Below are positions 38,657 to 47,217 of a stretch of DNA of 52,212 nucleotides, piece by piece (the first letter of the stretch is position 1; each line of letters begins with the position of its first letter). The translations under genes were made by a program, and so were the position numbers. Source of the DNA: Bacillota bacterium (GTDB taxonomy: Bacteria; Bacillota; Sulfobacillia; RBS10-35; JAJYVN01); contig JAJYVV010000003.1 of the NCBI GenBank assembly GCA_021791815.1, forward strand, positions 1 through 52,212, given 5' to 3'. The notes below the pieces were generated by a model that did not search any database, was not told where the DNA came from, and saw only the letters and a program-made list of their open reading frames with translations.

Positions 38657-38984
38657 GCACGACCCCTCCAGCACCCGCCGGCGATGCGCTTGCCGCGGCA
38701 GACCACGGATTCGCCAGGGGCGCGCCCGTTCCCGTCCGACGCGGAGGCGCGGGCGTTCCCCGGGTGCCCCATGACCCCGAGGGGTCGGGGCCACGATACG
38801 CGGGGCCCCACGGCGAGTGGTCGGCCAGGAGTCGCCACCATGACCACCGAAGTTGCGGCTGGTCCGGATGCGGACCCCGCGCCGCAAGGCGCCCGCGGGC
38901 CGCCGCTCGGCCCCAGCCCGGCGGCTCGCCCTCCGCGGGCAGGCGGCGGCCACGACGCTCGTTGCTGAGGGGAGTGGGCGGCCC

Positions 38985-39752
38985 GTGTGGAACTCGTTCC
39001 GCACCGACGCGCAGGTCTCCATCGAGACCGAGATCATCCGGTACCCGGGCGGCGGCGGAGACCAGATTCACGCGTACATCGCGCGCCCCCGCGGGGCGGG
39101 CCGACATCCGGGGGTGGTCCTCGTGCACCACATGCCCGGCTGGGACGAGTTCTACCAGGAATTCGCCGAACGGCTGGCGCGCCACGGGTACCTGGTCATT
39201 TGCCCAGACCTGTATTGCCGCTTCGGCCATGGGACGTCGGATGACGTCACGGCGAAGGTGCGGAGCCAGGGCGGCGTCCACGACGACAGCGTGGTGGCGG
39301 ACTGCGGGGCCGCGCTCGCCTGGCTCAAGGCGCAGCCCGACTGCAGCGGCAAGGTGGCCATCATGGGCACCTGTTCCGGCGGGCGCCACGCCCTGCTGGC
39401 GGCCTCCAGGGTGCCGGGCTTCGCCGCCGTCGTCGACCTGTGGGGCGGCGGAGTGGTGGCGTCGCCCGATCAGCTGAGCCCGGCCCGTCCGGTCGCCCCG
39501 ATCGACTACACGAAGGATCTCCAGGTGCCCCTGCTCGGCCTGTTCGGCAATGATGACCGGTCCCCGAGCCCGGACCAGGTCGACCTGCACGAGGCCGAGC
39601 TGCGCAAGTACGGTAAGGACTATGAGTTCCACCGATACGATGGAGCCGGCCACGGCTTCTTCTATTACCACACCCCGAACTACCGCCCGGCGCAGACGAT
39701 GGATGCCTGGGGCAAGATATTCGCGTTCTTTCAGAAGCACCTGAGCGACTGA
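38985..39752 (+). CDS. Dienelactone hydrolase family protein
   Basis: TEIIRYPGGGGDQIHAYIARPRGAGRHPGVVLVHHMPGWDEFYQEFAERLARHGYLVICPDLY...KVAIMGTCSGGRHALLAAS...GLFGNDDRSPSPDQ...RYDGAGHGFFYYHTPNYR. Confidence 0.92.
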   Translation: MWNSFRTDAQVSIETEIIRYPGGGGDQIHAYIARPRGAGRHPGVVLVHHMPGWDEFYQEFAERLARHGYLVICPDLYCRFGHGTSDDVTAKVRSQGGVHDDSVVADCGAALAWLKAQPDCSGKVAIMGTCSGGRHALLAASRVPGFAAVVDLWGGGVVASPDQLSPARPVAPIDYTKDLQVPLLGLFGNDDRSPSPDQVDLHEAELRKYGKDYEFHRYDGAGHGFFYYHTPNYRPAQTMDAWGKIFAFFQKHLSD

Positions 39753-39775
39753 TCCAAGCGGGGGGATGGGACGTC

Positions 39776-40060
39776 ATGTGCACCATGATTTCGAATACGG
39801 TCCGCATGCGGGGAGCGGCCAAGGGTCGGCCCGGGTGGTTCGGCATCACCCAGGCCACCGTCGCCTTCGACCACCCGGTCAACGGCGGCCTGGAGCACGC
39901 GGTGCTGCTCGACTTCTCGAATTACGCCCTCGAGCCCGGAGCGCGCGTCGCCGTGGAGTTGGACCTGGCCTCCGCCCGTGCCTTGGTGGACAAGCTGACG
40001 GCGGCGCTGGATGCGGCCGAAGCCGGCGGCTTCGCGCCGGATGCGGAAACGTGGCGGTGA
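39776..40060 (+). CDS. Small conserved protein resembling DUF6295
   Basis: MCTMISNTVRMRGAAKGRPGWFGITQATVAFDHPVNGGLEHAVLLDFSNYALEPGARVAVELDLASARALVDKLTAALDAAE. Confidence 0.65.
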   Translation: MCTMISNTVRMRGAAKGRPGWFGITQATVAFDHPVNGGLEHAVLLDFSNYALEPGARVAVELDLASARALVDKLTAALDAAEAGGFAPDAETWR

Positions 40061-40484
40061 CCGGAGGCGGGGACGGACCCTCACCGGCTCCGCCCACGGC
40101 GGGCTCCACCGCGCCTCGCGTGGGGACTCTCCGGGGCCGCCCCACTGCGTTCCGGCGCACAGAGATGCGCGGCCAAGGGCCTTCCGTTCCCCGGCGTTGG
40201 GAGCTCCTCGACCCGCCGGACGTGAACCATGGGCCTGCTGCGGTGGCGCCAGTCGCCCCCGCGCCGCGACGCGGGGGAGGCGTGGAGACCCCGGACCAAG
40301 CCCCGGATGTTCGACGGGGCCACCGTGCGCGCGTCCACGAAGCCCCCGTGATCCTGATCCGCCTCGCCCCGGTCCTGGAGAAGCGGCGGGAGCGGCGCCG
40401 ATCGCCGGCGGCCGAGGTCCCCGCGCCCGGGGCCGCGGAGATCCCGACGCCGCTGCCCCGCGGTCCGTTTCGCCCCGAGTAGAG

Positions 40485-40529
40485 GGGGGATGGGGCGGGG
40501 CCAGCGCCTCTGGCCCCGCCCCATCCCCC
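40485..40529. terminator. 19-bp perfect GC hairpin
   Basis: GGGGGATGGGGCGGGGCCA-gcgcctc-TGGCCCCGCCCCATCCCCC (40485-40503 / 40511-40529). Confidence 0.6.
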
Positions 40530-40530
40530 G

Positions 40531-40893
40531 TTGGGTGCCTGCGATCGCGAGACGGCCAACACGCGCCGCATCCGGGAGAGGGTTCCGGACGACCGGTGCG
40601 GGTGGCAGCCGCACCCGAAGTCGATGACGATGGGCCGCCTCGCGCGCCACGTCGCGGAACTCTTGGCCCGGGCCCCGACGGTCCTCGCGACGGACGGCGC
40701 CGACCACCAGCGGTCGCGCGCGACCTGGACGGCCCGCCGCGGGGAGCAGATCCTCCTTTCCATGCCGCGGCGGGCCCAGCTGCCCATGCAGCTGGCCCAC
40801 GCCATCCACCACCGGGGCCAGCGGAGCGTCTCCCTTCGCCTCAACGAGATCCCCGTGCCCGGCATGGATGGGCCGTCCGTCGACGGGGCCTGA
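40531..40893 (+). pseudogene. Truncated DinB-family protein
   Basis: TRRIRERVPDDRCGWQPHPKSMTMGRLARHVAEL (N-terminal DinB-like) joined directly to WTARRGEQILLSMPRRAQ...HAIHHRGQRSVSLRLNEIPVPGMDGPSVD (C-terminal DinB-like), with the central helices missing. Confidence 0.72.
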
Positions 40894-40994
40894 GGCCCGC
40901 GCGTCGTCGGCGGACGGCCCTCGTGGGCGCGGACGGACGGGCCGCCCCCCCACGGGGCGGATCGCGGGTTCACGGGGCGGCGTCCCTGCGGCCG

Positions 40995-41897
40995 TCAGCC
41001 CGCCGGCGCCGCGGCCGTCCCTGGGGCCACCCGCAGATACATCGCCAGCCCGGCCAGGGTCGCAAGGCCTCCGACCGCTTCGGCGAGCGTGGGCGCTTGG
41101 TGCAGCCAGACGAACCCGATCGCCGCCGCCCCAAGGGGCTCAAGGAGGTAGGCGAGGCTGACGGAGGCGGGGGGGATCTGCGCCAGGCTGTAGTTGGCGA
41201 GGGCGTGCCCGAGCAGGGTGGGCAGCAGGGCGAGGGCCCCGAGCAGGATCCAGACGCGGGTCGGGAACCCGCCAAGCGGCGCGCCGGAAGCCATGGCGAG
41301 CCCCGTCAGGGCGGTCGCCGCGACCGTGAACACGCAGAGGTTGTATGGGACGGCGCCGAGCGACGGGCGCACGGCCCGGCCGGCGAGCAGGTATGCCGCG
41401 GAGGCGACCGCCCCACCCAGCGCAAGCGCGTCCCCGAGCCCCGCCGTGCCGCGCAGCGACCAGTCGCCGCCCCCCAGGAGCACCATGCCGCCGAGGCTCA
41501 CCGCCACCCCTACCCACTGCCCCGGGCTGGGCCGGCGCCCGAACAGGATGGCCTCCAGGGCGAGCAGGGGCAGCGGGGCCGCGTTCACGAGCGTGACGGC
41601 GGGCGCGATCGTGGTCAGGCGCAGGGCGCCGATCCAGAGGTAGAAGTGGGCCGCCAGCGCCATCCCCGCACCGACCGTCCAGAGCCGGCCCGGCCAGCGG
41701 CCCAGGGTCGGGGAACGCGCGGCCGCGCCGAGGCCGAAGGGCGCCAGGGCGGCAGCCGCGAGCCAGAGCCGCCAGGCGGCCACGGCCGCGGGCGGGGTGG
41801 GGGCCGTGGCGGTGATCATGGGCCCGGAGGTGAAACTGGTCAGCACGGCCACGGCGAGCGCGAGGGCCGCCGTCCGGGGGCCCGCGGGTATGCGCAC
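40995..41897 (-). CDS. EamA/DMT family transporter
   Basis: About 300 aa, about 10 hydrophobic helices: LTSFTSGPMITATAPTPPAAVAAWRLWLAAAALAPFGL...HFYLWIGALRLTTIAPAVTLVNAAPLPLLALEAILFGRRPSPGQWVGVAVSLGGMVLLGGG...PPASVSLAYLLEPLGAAAIGFVWLHQAPT. Confidence 0.9.
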   Translation of the reverse strand: MRIPAGPRTAALALAVAVLTSFTSGPMITATAPTPPAAVAAWRLWLAAAALAPFGLGAAARSPTLGRWPGRLWTVGAGMALAAHFYLWIGALRLTTIAPAVTLVNAAPLPLLALEAILFGRRPSPGQWVGVAVSLGGMVLLGGGDWSLRGTAGLGDALALGGAVASAAYLLAGRAVRPSLGAVPYNLCVFTVAATALTGLAMASGAPLGGFPTRVWILLGALALLPTLLGHALANYSLAQIPPASVSLAYLLEPLGAAAIGFVWLHQAPTLAEAVGGLATLAGLAMYLRVAPGTAAAPAG

Positions 41898-42006
41898 GGC
41901 CGCCAGGGATTCGCCCTTGGCCGGGCCGCGCCTCCCCCGATCCGGGGCGGGGCTCCGGGGGGGCGGCAGACAGGGGCCGCAGCCCCGGGAGCCGAAGTGC
42001 CACCGC

Positions 42007-43827
42007 GTGGGTTGGAGCGCGGCCGCGGTGGCGACCCTCGTCCTCCTGGCGGCCGTGGTGGCGGCGGCGGTCAGCCACCGCGTCCCGTCCGCGGTGGTCG
42101 GCGGCGCCTTGGTGTGCCTGCTGGCAGGCCTGCGCATCCTCCCGGTGGCGAGGGCCTTTGCGGGGTTCGGGAGCGAACTCGTGTTGCTGGTCGGCGGCAT
42201 GATGGTCGTGGCGGCCGGTCTGACCCGCACGGGCGCCGCGGACCGGCTCGTGGCGGGCGTCGAGGTGGCCGCGGGCCGGCCGGACGGGGTGCTCGCGGAA
42301 CGGCGGCTGCTGGGCGGCCTGGTCCTGGCCGGGGCGGCGACCGCGGCCCTGCTCGGCGACGTTCCGGCCATGGCGGTCTGGCTGCCGGCCGTCTCCCGCA
42401 TCGCCCGTCGCCATGGGACGACGCCCGGCCGGCTGCTCCTGCCCATCCTCTTCGGGGTGCTGGCCGGGTCCGAGGTCACGCTGATCGGTACGGCCGGCAA
42501 CATCCTGGCGAGCGGCATCCTGACGGCGGTTCCCGGGCAGGTGGGCTTCGGCGTGTTCACCCAGGCCCCGGTCGGGCTGGTGGCCGTCGCGGCCGTATTC
42601 GCGCTCGCGGTGACCGTGGGGCCGGCGCTGCTGCCGGCGAAGCATCCGGGGGAGCCCGCCGACGTTGACTTCGCCAACCTGAAGATGTACCAGGGTGAGG
42701 TGGCGGTGGCCGCGCATTCGGCCCTCGACGGGCGCCGGTTGCGCGAGGCCGCCGTGCTTCGGGAACTGGGCCTGCGCGTGACCGCGATTTTTCCCGGTGC
42801 CGACGCGCCGGGGCGCCGGGGCCTGCCCCTGCCCGGGAGCTCCCCGCCCGCCACCGCGGGCCCCGACAGCGTGGTCCGGGCCGGGGACAGGCTCCTGGTG
42901 CAGGGCAGCGCCGAAGACCTGCTCGAGGCGCAGAACTCCGGGCTGTTCGAGCTGCGGGGCCCGGCCGAGGCGGCGACGGTGACGGCCGAAGCCCTGGTCG
43001 TACCCGAATCGGGCCTGGTCGGTCGCACCCTGACCGAGCTCGGGTTCCGCCAGCGCTACGGGCTGGACGTGCTCGCGGTGTGGCGGCACCGCGGCCAGCC
43101 CCTGACGCGGTTGCAGCACCTCCGCCTCCGGCCGGGCGACATCCTCCTGCTGTCGGGTTCGCGCCTCGCGGCCCTCCGCCTGCATGAGCGCCTCGACGCC
43201 CTGCTGCTCGGCGAGCGCGACGCCGCGCCCCCGCGGCGGGACCGGGCCGCGGTGGCCCTGGGGCTGCTTGCCGCCTTCGTCGCGGTGGCCGCCACGCGGC
43301 TCATGGATCCGGCGGCGGCCGCCGTCGGCGCGGCGGCCGGCATGGTCCTCACCGGCTGCCTGCGGCCGGAGGAGGCGCTGGCAGCCCTGGATCTGCCGAT
43401 CCTCCTGTTGCTGGCCGGCATCGTCCCTCTCGGCACGGCCCTGCAGGCCACGCCCGTGCCGGCCCTGGTCGCCGCGGGCCTGGCGCCCCTGGCCCGCGCC
43501 GACGGGCCGCTCGCCGTGTGGGCGGTCCTCTTCCTGGTGGCGGCGCTCACCACCCAGCTCCTGTCCGACGTCGCCACGGTGCTGCTCTGGGTGCCGGTCG
43601 CCCTGCGGTCCGCCGCCCTGCTCCACGCCGACGCGCGGCCGCTGGCCCTGGCCGTGATGCTGGGCGCCCAAGCGCCGGTGGTCGCCCTCGGCCACAAGGT
43701 GGCCCTGCTGGTGCCCTCCGCGGGGCGCTACAGCAACCGGGATTTCCTGCGCTACGGCCTGCCCGCCGCAGCGCTGCTCCTTGGCGCCGGCCTGTGGGCC
43801 GCCCCGCGGGTCTTCCCCTTTCGTTGA
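42007..43827 (+). CDS. SLC13-type permease with internal TrkA-C domains
   Basis: FAGFGSELVLLVGGMMVVAAGLTRTGAADRL...LIGTAGNILASGIL..., cytosolic LREAAVLRELGLRVTAIFPG/VRAGDRLLVQGSAEDLL repeats, QLLSDVATVLLWVPVAL...VVALGHKVALLVPSAGRYSNRDFLRYGLP. Confidence 0.88.
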   Translation: MGWSAAAVATLVLLAAVVAAAVSHRVPSAVVGGALVCLLAGLRILPVARAFAGFGSELVLLVGGMMVVAAGLTRTGAADRLVAGVEVAAGRPDGVLAERRLLGGLVLAGAATAALLGDVPAMAVWLPAVSRIARRHGTTPGRLLLPILFGVLAGSEVTLIGTAGNILASGILTAVPGQVGFGVFTQAPVGLVAVAAVFALAVTVGPALLPAKHPGEPADVDFANLKMYQGEVAVAAHSALDGRRLREAAVLRELGLRVTAIFPGADAPGRRGLPLPGSSPPATAGPDSVVRAGDRLLVQGSAEDLLEAQNSGLFELRGPAEAATVTAEALVVPESGLVGRTLTELGFRQRYGLDVLAVWRHRGQPLTRLQHLRLRPGDILLLSGSRLAALRLHERLDALLLGERDAAPPRRDRAAVALGLLAAFVAVAATRLMDPAAAAVGAAAGMVLTGCLRPEEALAALDLPILLLLAGIVPLGTALQATPVPALVAAGLAPLARADGPLAVWAVLFLVAALTTQLLSDVATVLLWVPVALRSAALLHADARPLALAVMLGAQAPVVALGHKVALLVPSAGRYSNRDFLRYGLPAAALLLGAGLWAAPRVFPFR

Positions 43828-43919
43828 CCCGCACAGGGCGCGCCGGGCCACGGCGTCCCGCGGGGCGGTGCGGAGGCCGCGCCGAACCCGGGCGGGTGGG
43901 CGGCCTGTGGGCCTCGGTC

Positions 43920-44402
43920 CAAGAGTTCCTCGATCATGAACCGTGTCTTGGGCAACAGGCGGGAGGACGGGTCAACCCGCAGGGCGGCATCCACGGCGTC
44001 GGCCGCCCTGCGCAGTCCGAGCCGGCCGGCGAGGGTCAGGATGTCGGCGCGATCCTCCACGCGCGAGGCCAGGCACTTCCTCGCGAAGATAGAGGCGGGC
44101 TCGGGTACCCAGACCAGCAGGCCCGGCAGGGCATCCAGGACCTCCCGCTCGCGCGCAGGGATCGGGCTGCGGAATTCCTGCACGCCGTCGTGCAGCCAGT
44201 CCGGCACGAGGTCCATCGCTCGCGCGATCCGCCGCGCCTCCTGGGCCACGACGGCCTCCGGCTCGAACACCCCGTCGACGTCCCGGGTCGCGGCGCGCGC
44301 ATCGTGGGCAAGGCGCGTGGCGGCGCCGCCAACGTGCACGCCGCGCTCGTGAAGCCCTTTGGCCAGCGCGCAGCGCCCGCTCGATCGCGTCCTTGCGTGT
44401 GA
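43920..44402 (-). pseudogene. Frameshifted AbiEii/DUF6036-like nucleotidyltransferase
   Basis: VTRKDAIERALR then 1-nt frame change to LAKGLHERGVHVGGAATRLAHDARAATRDVDGVFEPEAVVAQEARRIARAMDLVPDWLHDGVQEF...SIFARKCLASRVEDRADILTLAGRLGLRRAADAVDAALRVDPSSRLLPKTRFMIEELL with no stop at the usual C-terminus. Confidence 0.65.
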
Positions 44403-44435
44403 CGAGCCGACAGCCGGTCCGGCTCGGCCCCCCCA

Positions 44436-44819
44436 CACCCGGTCGAATTCGGGCTCCCCGATGAACACCAGGCGCCGGCGGAAGGCCGGGGGAGTCTCCA
44501 CATGTGCAAGGGGCCAGAACCCCTCGCGCGGCTCGTGGAACCAGGAGCGCTCCAGGAAGCGCCCTGGACCCTCCGCCCATCCGGGCGCCGGAAATCCATC
44601 CCCCTGGGCGAAGTGCTCGGCCATCGCAGCCAGGTACGCGTCGAAGCGTGGGTCGCCCGTGGGCGCCGGCTCCTCGGCCAGCAGTCCTGGCCGCCCTGCG
44701 CGCCCCGGACGCCGGTAGTCGTCGACGAAGTCCCGGATCGCGAACGGGTCGGCCGATTCGCGCAGCGCGCGGGCCACGAGGCTGCCCGTGACGGCGACGG
44801 TCCGCGGGCGATCGGTCAC
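44436..44819 (-). pseudogene. Partner protein of the nucleotidyltransferase (antitoxin-like), no own stop codon
   Basis: [128 protein letters not shown], then reads on in frame into the nucleotidyltransferase body. Confidence 0.55.
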
Positions 44820-44950
44820 GCCTCGGCCACGCCCCGCAAGGAAGTATAGCGCGGCGCTCCGCGGCCCATGGCCGCCGCGAAGAGGAGCGAAGGCCTCGGC
44901 CGCGTATCGGCCCACGCGAAGGTTGGAACCGTCAAGGGGCGGCAAAGGAC

Positions 44951-45868
44951 ATGGCGCAGGCCCGCGACCCGGTCGATGCCGCGGTCTCCAGGGCCGAACT
45001 GCGCGGCCTGCTCGGCGAACTCCCGGCGGCGTCCGGACCCGTGCCCGCGACGCTCCTCTCGACCGAAAAGCGCGAGCCATACGTCCTGGAGCACCTCCTC
45101 CTCGACCTCAACGGCGTGGAGCGGGTGCCCGCGATCTACACCCGGCCGCGGGGCGTCTCCGGCCGGCTGCCGGTGGTCCTGTTCAACCACTCGCACGCCG
45201 ACTTCGGAAAGACCGAGATGCTCCAGGCCGGACCGTACATGCCCCCGCAGGGCTGGGCCGAGGTCCTCGCGCGCCGGGGAGTGGCCGCCCTCGCGATCGA
45301 CGCCTGGAACTTCGGGGAGCGGCGCGGGCGGACGGAATCCGAGCTGTTCAAGGAGATGCTCTGGAGGGGTCAGGTCCTCTGGGGCATGATGGTCTTCGAT
45401 TCCCTGCGCGCGCTGGACTACCTCGCGGGGCGTCCGGACGTCGACCCGGGGCGGATCGGCACGCTCGGCATGTCCATGGGCAGCACCATGGCTTGGTGGG
45501 TCGCGGCGCTCGATCCCCGCGTGCGGGTGTGCGTGGACATCTGCTGCCTGACGGATTTTGAGACGCTGATCCGCGTGAGGGGCTTGGACGGCCACGGCAT
45601 CTATTATTACGTGCCGCGGCTGCTGCGCCACTTCTCGACAGCCGGGATCAACGCCCTGATCGCGCCCCGTCCCCATCTCGCCCTGGCCGGCGACTTCGAT
45701 CGGCTCACCCCGCCCGAGGGGCTGGAGGCCGTGGACCGGGAGTTGCGCGCCGTCTACGCCGCGCGCGGCGCAGCGGACGCGTGGCGGCTCTCGCGGTATG
45801 CCGTCGGCCACGTGGAGACGCTGGGGATGCGCACCGAGGCGCTGGCGTTCCTGGAGCGCTGGCTGTGA
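44951..45868 (+). CDS. Alpha/beta hydrolase (acetylxylan esterase/dienelactone hydrolase-like)
   Basis: 305 aa: [19 protein letters not shown]...[82 protein letters not shown]. Confidence 0.88.
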   Translation: MAQARDPVDAAVSRAELRGLLGELPAASGPVPATLLSTEKREPYVLEHLLLDLNGVERVPAIYTRPRGVSGRLPVVLFNHSHADFGKTEMLQAGPYMPPQGWAEVLARRGVAALAIDAWNFGERRGRTESELFKEMLWRGQVLWGMMVFDSLRALDYLAGRPDVDPGRIGTLGMSMGSTMAWWVAALDPRVRVCVDICCLTDFETLIRVRGLDGHGIYYYVPRLLRHFSTAGINALIAPRPHLALAGDFDRLTPPEGLEAVDRELRAVYAARGAADAWRLSRYAVGHVETLGMRTEALAFLERWL

Positions 45869-45934
45869 GCGGCGGGGCGGCGTTCTCCGGCCGGAACGCC
45901 GCCCGCCGCTTCCAGGTCGCGACGGCGGTGCGGC

Positions 45935-46170
45935 GCTTCGCGATAAGCCCGTGCGGATCGAGGACGAACTTCCGCGCCACGCCGCGGCCGAAATCGCGGT
46001 AGCCGCGGGCGCCTCGTCCAGTGGGAGGACGTTGGCGTTGAAGGCCTTGGCGCCCTGGGCCCGGCCGCGGAGGGCGTCCACGCCCCCGCGATCCGCCGTC
46101 CCATACAGGCCCGGTATGCCCAGCCGGTGTCCGGGTGATGTCCATGATGGCGTTGAGCACCGTGGTGGTC
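45935..46170 (-). pseudogene. Remnant of glutathione-independent formaldehyde dehydrogenase C-terminus
   Basis: Three minus frames read in order: VLNAIMDITRTPAGH / GIPGLYGTADRGGVDALRGRAQGAKAFNANVLPLDEAPA / GYRDFGRGVARKFVLDPHGLI, matching the order of the zinc-ADH family FdhA C-terminus with an internal deletion and two frameshifts. Confidence 0.7.
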
Positions 46171-46216
46171 GTCGGCCGGGGTTGGGTTGGGCAGCAGACC
46201 GGGCACCACAGCCGGC

Positions 46217-46744
46217 TCAGGGCGGCTCCCCGGAGGCCCGTTCCTGCTCTGGCTGGAGCGCATGGCGGAACCGTATCTCCGTCCCGTTGCGCCGCACGGC
46301 GCCGTCGGGGCGCCACCCGGTGGACCCGTAGAAGGACGCTGCGCGTTCGTAGCCGCGCCGCGTCCACAGGACGGCCGCGCGGTAGCGGTCCTGGCGGAAG
46401 GCGGCCAGCGCCACCGCCATCAGGGCGCGGCCCGCGCCCTGCCTCCACGCCTCCGGATGAACGGCGATGGTGTCGAGTTCGCCGAGGCTCGCGGCGTCCG
46501 CATCCCCGCACGGCCGGATCCCCGTGAATCCCACGATGGAGCGTTCCGCCTCGACCACCCACCACCGGTGGGGCGCCGGGCGGCAGATGTCCCGTTCCCA
46601 TCGGGCGATTTGTCCGGCATCGAGGCTCCGTGGCGGCAGCAAGCCCACGAAGCCCGCGTTCCACGAGGCGATGTAGATCGCGGCCACGCGCGGCGCGTCG
46701 GGGGCCTTTGCCGGCCGCACGGTCAGGGTCGGGAGGACGGACAT
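46217..46744 (-). CDS. GNAT family N-acetyltransferase
   Basis: LTVRPAKAPDAPRVAAIYIASWNAGFVGLLPPRSLDAGQIARWERDI...LGELDTIAVHPEAWRQGAGRALMAVALAAFRQDRYRAAVLWTRRGYERAASFYGSTGWRPDG. Confidence 0.92.
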   Translation of the reverse strand: MSVLPTLTVRPAKAPDAPRVAAIYIASWNAGFVGLLPPRSLDAGQIARWERDICRPAPHRWWVVEAERSIVGFTGIRPCGDADAASLGELDTIAVHPEAWRQGAGRALMAVALAAFRQDRYRAAVLWTRRGYERAASFYGSTGWRPDGAVRRNGTEIRFRHALQPEQERASGEPP

Positions 46745-47217
46745 CGCCGCCACCCTTCGGAGGCCGGTGGGGGGCACTCGACACGTGGCCGGGGCGTCGT
46801 CGCCGGACGATCCCACGACGGCTTCCGGACCACCGGGGGGCGAGCGCCCGCTTCGCCATGGGGCGCAGCGCTCCTCCGCTCGATTCCGGCAGGGGGACCG
46901 GCCCGCTGGCCCGGGTCCGCGCGGATCGGTGGCCGCGGACGCGTGGCTGGGCGGCGCACCTCGCGCTGCCACCGGAGGAGGGTAGGCGCGCCGGTTGCGG
47001 CGTTCGCGCCCGTGGTGCCGCCGTCAGCGGACGGGTGGAGATCGATCCCGTCCCGTCTTGAACATCCCGCCCACGGCCGCGGTGGCGACGGCGCCGGATT
47101 TGGGCGATCCCAAGGCGGCCCGCGGCCCGCCCGCGCCGCGGCGCCGCCCCATGCGCCCTCCGGCCGGAGGGAAGTTGGACCAGCGGCGCGAACGCCGTCG
47201 TCCGAGAGGGGACGGGC

